Of a stretch of DNA of 64,000 bases, positions 62,431-64,000 are shown piece after piece. This DNA is from Streptomyces albireticuli (GTDB lineage: Bacteria; Actinomycetota; Actinomycetes; Streptomycetales; Streptomycetaceae). Numbering within the stretch: the stretch's first letter is position 1; every line of letters begins with the position of its first letter. The position numbers and the translations under genes were made by a program. The notes under the pieces are model-generated. The model saw nothing but the letters and a program-made list of their open reading frames with translations. It searched no databases and was not told where the DNA came from. The stretch covers positions 62,001 to 126,000 of the forward strand of contig NZ_JAJQQS010000020.1 in assembly GCF_021228125.1 (NCBI RefSeq), given 5' to 3'.

Positions 62431-62816
62431 ACGGGCCGTGCCGCCGCCCGCTCACGGGCGAACGGCATCGACCCGGGCACCGGAGCCCGGCCGGATGGAC
62501 ATCACCGCTGGTCACGGGTCTCCTGGAGGCATACCCCGCCGCTGACCGGGGCCCCGTGTACGAAACACTGCACGTCGATGTCCATCCGGCCGGACTCGGC
62601 CACTGCCGGGTGATTATGGCCGGGGCCCTCGCCGTGGTCACCGCCTCGGCGGGGCGGGCGCCGTGGGCGGAGAGGAGGACGTCGATGACGCCCGGAGCCC
62701 GGGGCCAGGGCGCGCTCTCCTTGTGGATCCTCCTTAGGCGGGGAGGTTGATTCCGATGGCCGACGGGCAGGTTGCCCCGACTACAGGTGGTCGAGATGCC
62801 AAGCCGGAGGTAGACC
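62431..62816. other. Gene-free interval after the hsp18 operon
   Basis: No supported gene. A plus-strand stretch YETLHVDVHPAGLGHCRVI (about 62556-62615) has coding-like composition but no clear start or family. GGAGG at 62806 is the ribosome-binding site of the next gene. Confidence 0.4.
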
Positions 62817-64000
62817 GTGGATGATCCGGGCCGGACGCCGCACATGGGCTGTGCTTGTGGTGACGCCGGACGCGCCGAAGGTGCCGGACGCGCCGGGCAG
62901 CGGCACTCGGCGCCGCCCGGCGCCGGGTTCGAGGCCCGGTTCACCACCCCTCTCGGCGATGTGGCCGGAGTGGAGGACCTGATCGAGAGGGCGTACGGGT
63001 TCTTCCTCGCGCTGGCACGGCACCCCGCTCTCGGGCCGGTCAGGTGGTGCGACTGCGGCACCGACACGAGACCGGTCTGTGAGGGCTGCGGCGGACGCAG
63101 GCTGGCAGCGGCGTACCGGGCGGTGGTCCATCCGGCCCGGGCCGGATGCGAGGACTTCCTGGCCGAGCTCGCCTCGGGCCGCTACCGCGATGCCACGGGC
63201 GTGGTGAAGGCGGCCCTGCTCGGCGGGGTGATCAAGCTGGTGGGAGAGCTGTTGCGGGCCGAGTACCGGCAGCAGGCGCTCCCGTCCGTGCCGGCTGCGC
63301 CGCGGCGGACGGCAGGGCCGCCGTTGGCGATCCTGGGGAAGAACCGGTACCTGCGCTCCGTTGCTGACCTGTGTTCCTCCCACATCGGGGAGTGCGCCGC
63401 CCTCGTGATCGGCAGTGGCTCTCCCATTGCCCGCGACCGCACCGAGCTGTGGGCGGCGTCCGTGGAATGGCTCCAGTGGGCCAGCGACTACCGCGGCGAG
63501 GAGCACTACGCGTACGCGGACTGGCTCAGCGCCCGGCCGCCCCGTCCTCTGCCCGGCCGCGAGGCACCCTCCCAGGCACAGTGGCTGGTCTGCCAGGCGC
63601 TGGGGCGGGGCGTAGACAGCGGCGAGCGGGCGGACGCCCCGTGGCTGTGCGGGGCGTCGTACCTGTCCGGGCTCGATGCCCGGGCCCTGCTGCTGGGAGG
63701 CGAGCTGATCAATTTCGGCTCGATCGGGCTGGAGGACGAGACCGACGCGGAAGTCTTCGCCCACTCCACAGTGGCCCGGCTGGCGGTGATGATGCTGAGC
63801 AGCAGCGTCGACCTGGTCGCCGAAGCCGTGGCGGAGGAACGGAACGTCTTCGACACGGTGTGCGGTACCGCCCGCCGGCGGCTGCTCGCCTGGGGACTGG
63901 AAAACCTCCGGGCCCCCTGGCCTACCCCGGCGGTATCCGATGTGTGGGCCGTGTGGAGCGGCTACGTGTGGCTGAACCCACGCCACCGCTTCGCCTTGTG
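62817..64000 (+). CDS. Unknown protein with CDCG/CEGCG cysteine motif, 3' end outside window
   Basis: The reading frame opens with GTG at 62817, six bases after GGAGG, and stays open to the right edge (at least 394 codons). Near the start, CACGD, and then WCDCGTDTRPVCEGCGGRRL (about residues 82-101), form a Cys-rich zinc-type motif. The rest is helical and Ala/Leu-rich (VVKAALLGGVIKLVGELLRAEY, ARLAVMMLSSSVDLVAEAV). No family recognised. The start is further supported by the strong ribosome-binding site and the coding-like composition. Confidence 0.75.
   Translation, partial: MDDPGRTPHMGCACGDAGRAEGAGRAGQRHSAPPGAGFEARFTTPLGDVAGVEDLIERAYGFFLALARHPALGPVRWCDCGTDTRPVCEGCGGRRLAAAYRAVVHPARAGCEDFLAELASGRYRDATGVVKAALLGGVIKLVGELLRAEYRQQALPSVPAAPRRTAGPPLAILGKNRYLRSVADLCSSHIGECAALVIGSGSPIARDRTELWAASVEWLQWASDYRGEEHYAYADWLSARPPRPLPGREAPSQAQWLVCQALGRGVDSGERADAPWLCGASYLSGLDARALLLGGELINFGSIGLEDETDAEVFAHSTVARLAVMMLSSSVDLVAEAVAEERNVFDTVCGTARRRLLAWGLENLRAPWPTPAVSDVWAVWSGYVWLNPRHRFAL

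Noticed and set aside
62414..63067. Minus-strand frame over the gap and the start of the last gene
   Set aside because: Opposite a plus-strand gene with a strong ribosome-binding site; residue content is that of a shadow.

Overview
The window is high-GC actinobacterial DNA and looks like a Streptomyces chromosome. Supporting signs are GTG and TTG starts, lipobox secreted proteins, an hsp18 locus of the Streptomyces albus type, bldA-type TTA codons in two genes, and many degraded insertion sequences.

Region 1 (1-10979) is the 3' part of a hybrid polyketide/non-ribosomal peptide cluster. A PKS module cut by the left edge (KS-AT-ACP) is translationally coupled to a 2489-residue protein with aminotransferase, luciferase-like monooxygenase, C, A, PCP and a second C domain. 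This set is expected to make an alpha-hydroxy-beta-amino acyl unit and join it to one amino acid. No thioesterase is present; a hexapeptide-repeat acyltransferase follows.

Region 2 (11378-15151) is mostly ordinary: a methyltransferase divergent from an XRE-cupin regulator, an acetyltransferase, a YigZ-family protein and a lipoprotein deacetylase.

Region 3 (15250-26109) is the best candidate for an undescribed system. Two paralogous ATP-grasp ligases flank a tight six-gene operon: an unrecognised 642-residue protein with a TTA codon, a Rieske ferredoxin, a 7Fe-type ferredoxin, a cupin with a cysteine-rich tail, a DUF3050/haem-oxygenase-like putative di-iron oxidase, and an aldehyde dehydrogenase. 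A methyltransferase and an MFS exporter complete it. It has the content of a small biosynthetic cluster that forms amide bonds without an NRPS, but I cannot name the product.

Region 4 (26404-34511) is core-like: an L,D-transpeptidase lipoprotein, SbcD/SbcC, an Lrp-type regulator opposite a rhodanese, and LysE opposite LysR.

Region 5 (35680-42107) is accessory DNA. Fragments of IS5-, IS110- and IS1182-type transposases alternate with three short secreted-protein genes and are followed by two tandem paralogous proteins of unknown function, one with a TTA codon.

Region 6 (42123-48399) holds an aldo/keto reductase, an exported isoaspartyl peptidase, a Doc-like toxin-antitoxin pair, a DUF885 metallopeptidase-like protein and a GNAT protein.

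Region 7 (48746-60099) is a second island. A single-module reducing PKS (KS-AT-DH-cMT-ER-KR-ACP), a type II thioesterase and a decayed MFS exporter are coupled by ATGA overlaps. Two head-to-head integrase remnants and a frameshifted gene lie on its upstream side.

Region 8 (60232-64000) is an hsp18 heat-shock locus with a divergent RheA-type repressor, two DUF2267 genes and an unknown gene that runs off the right edge.
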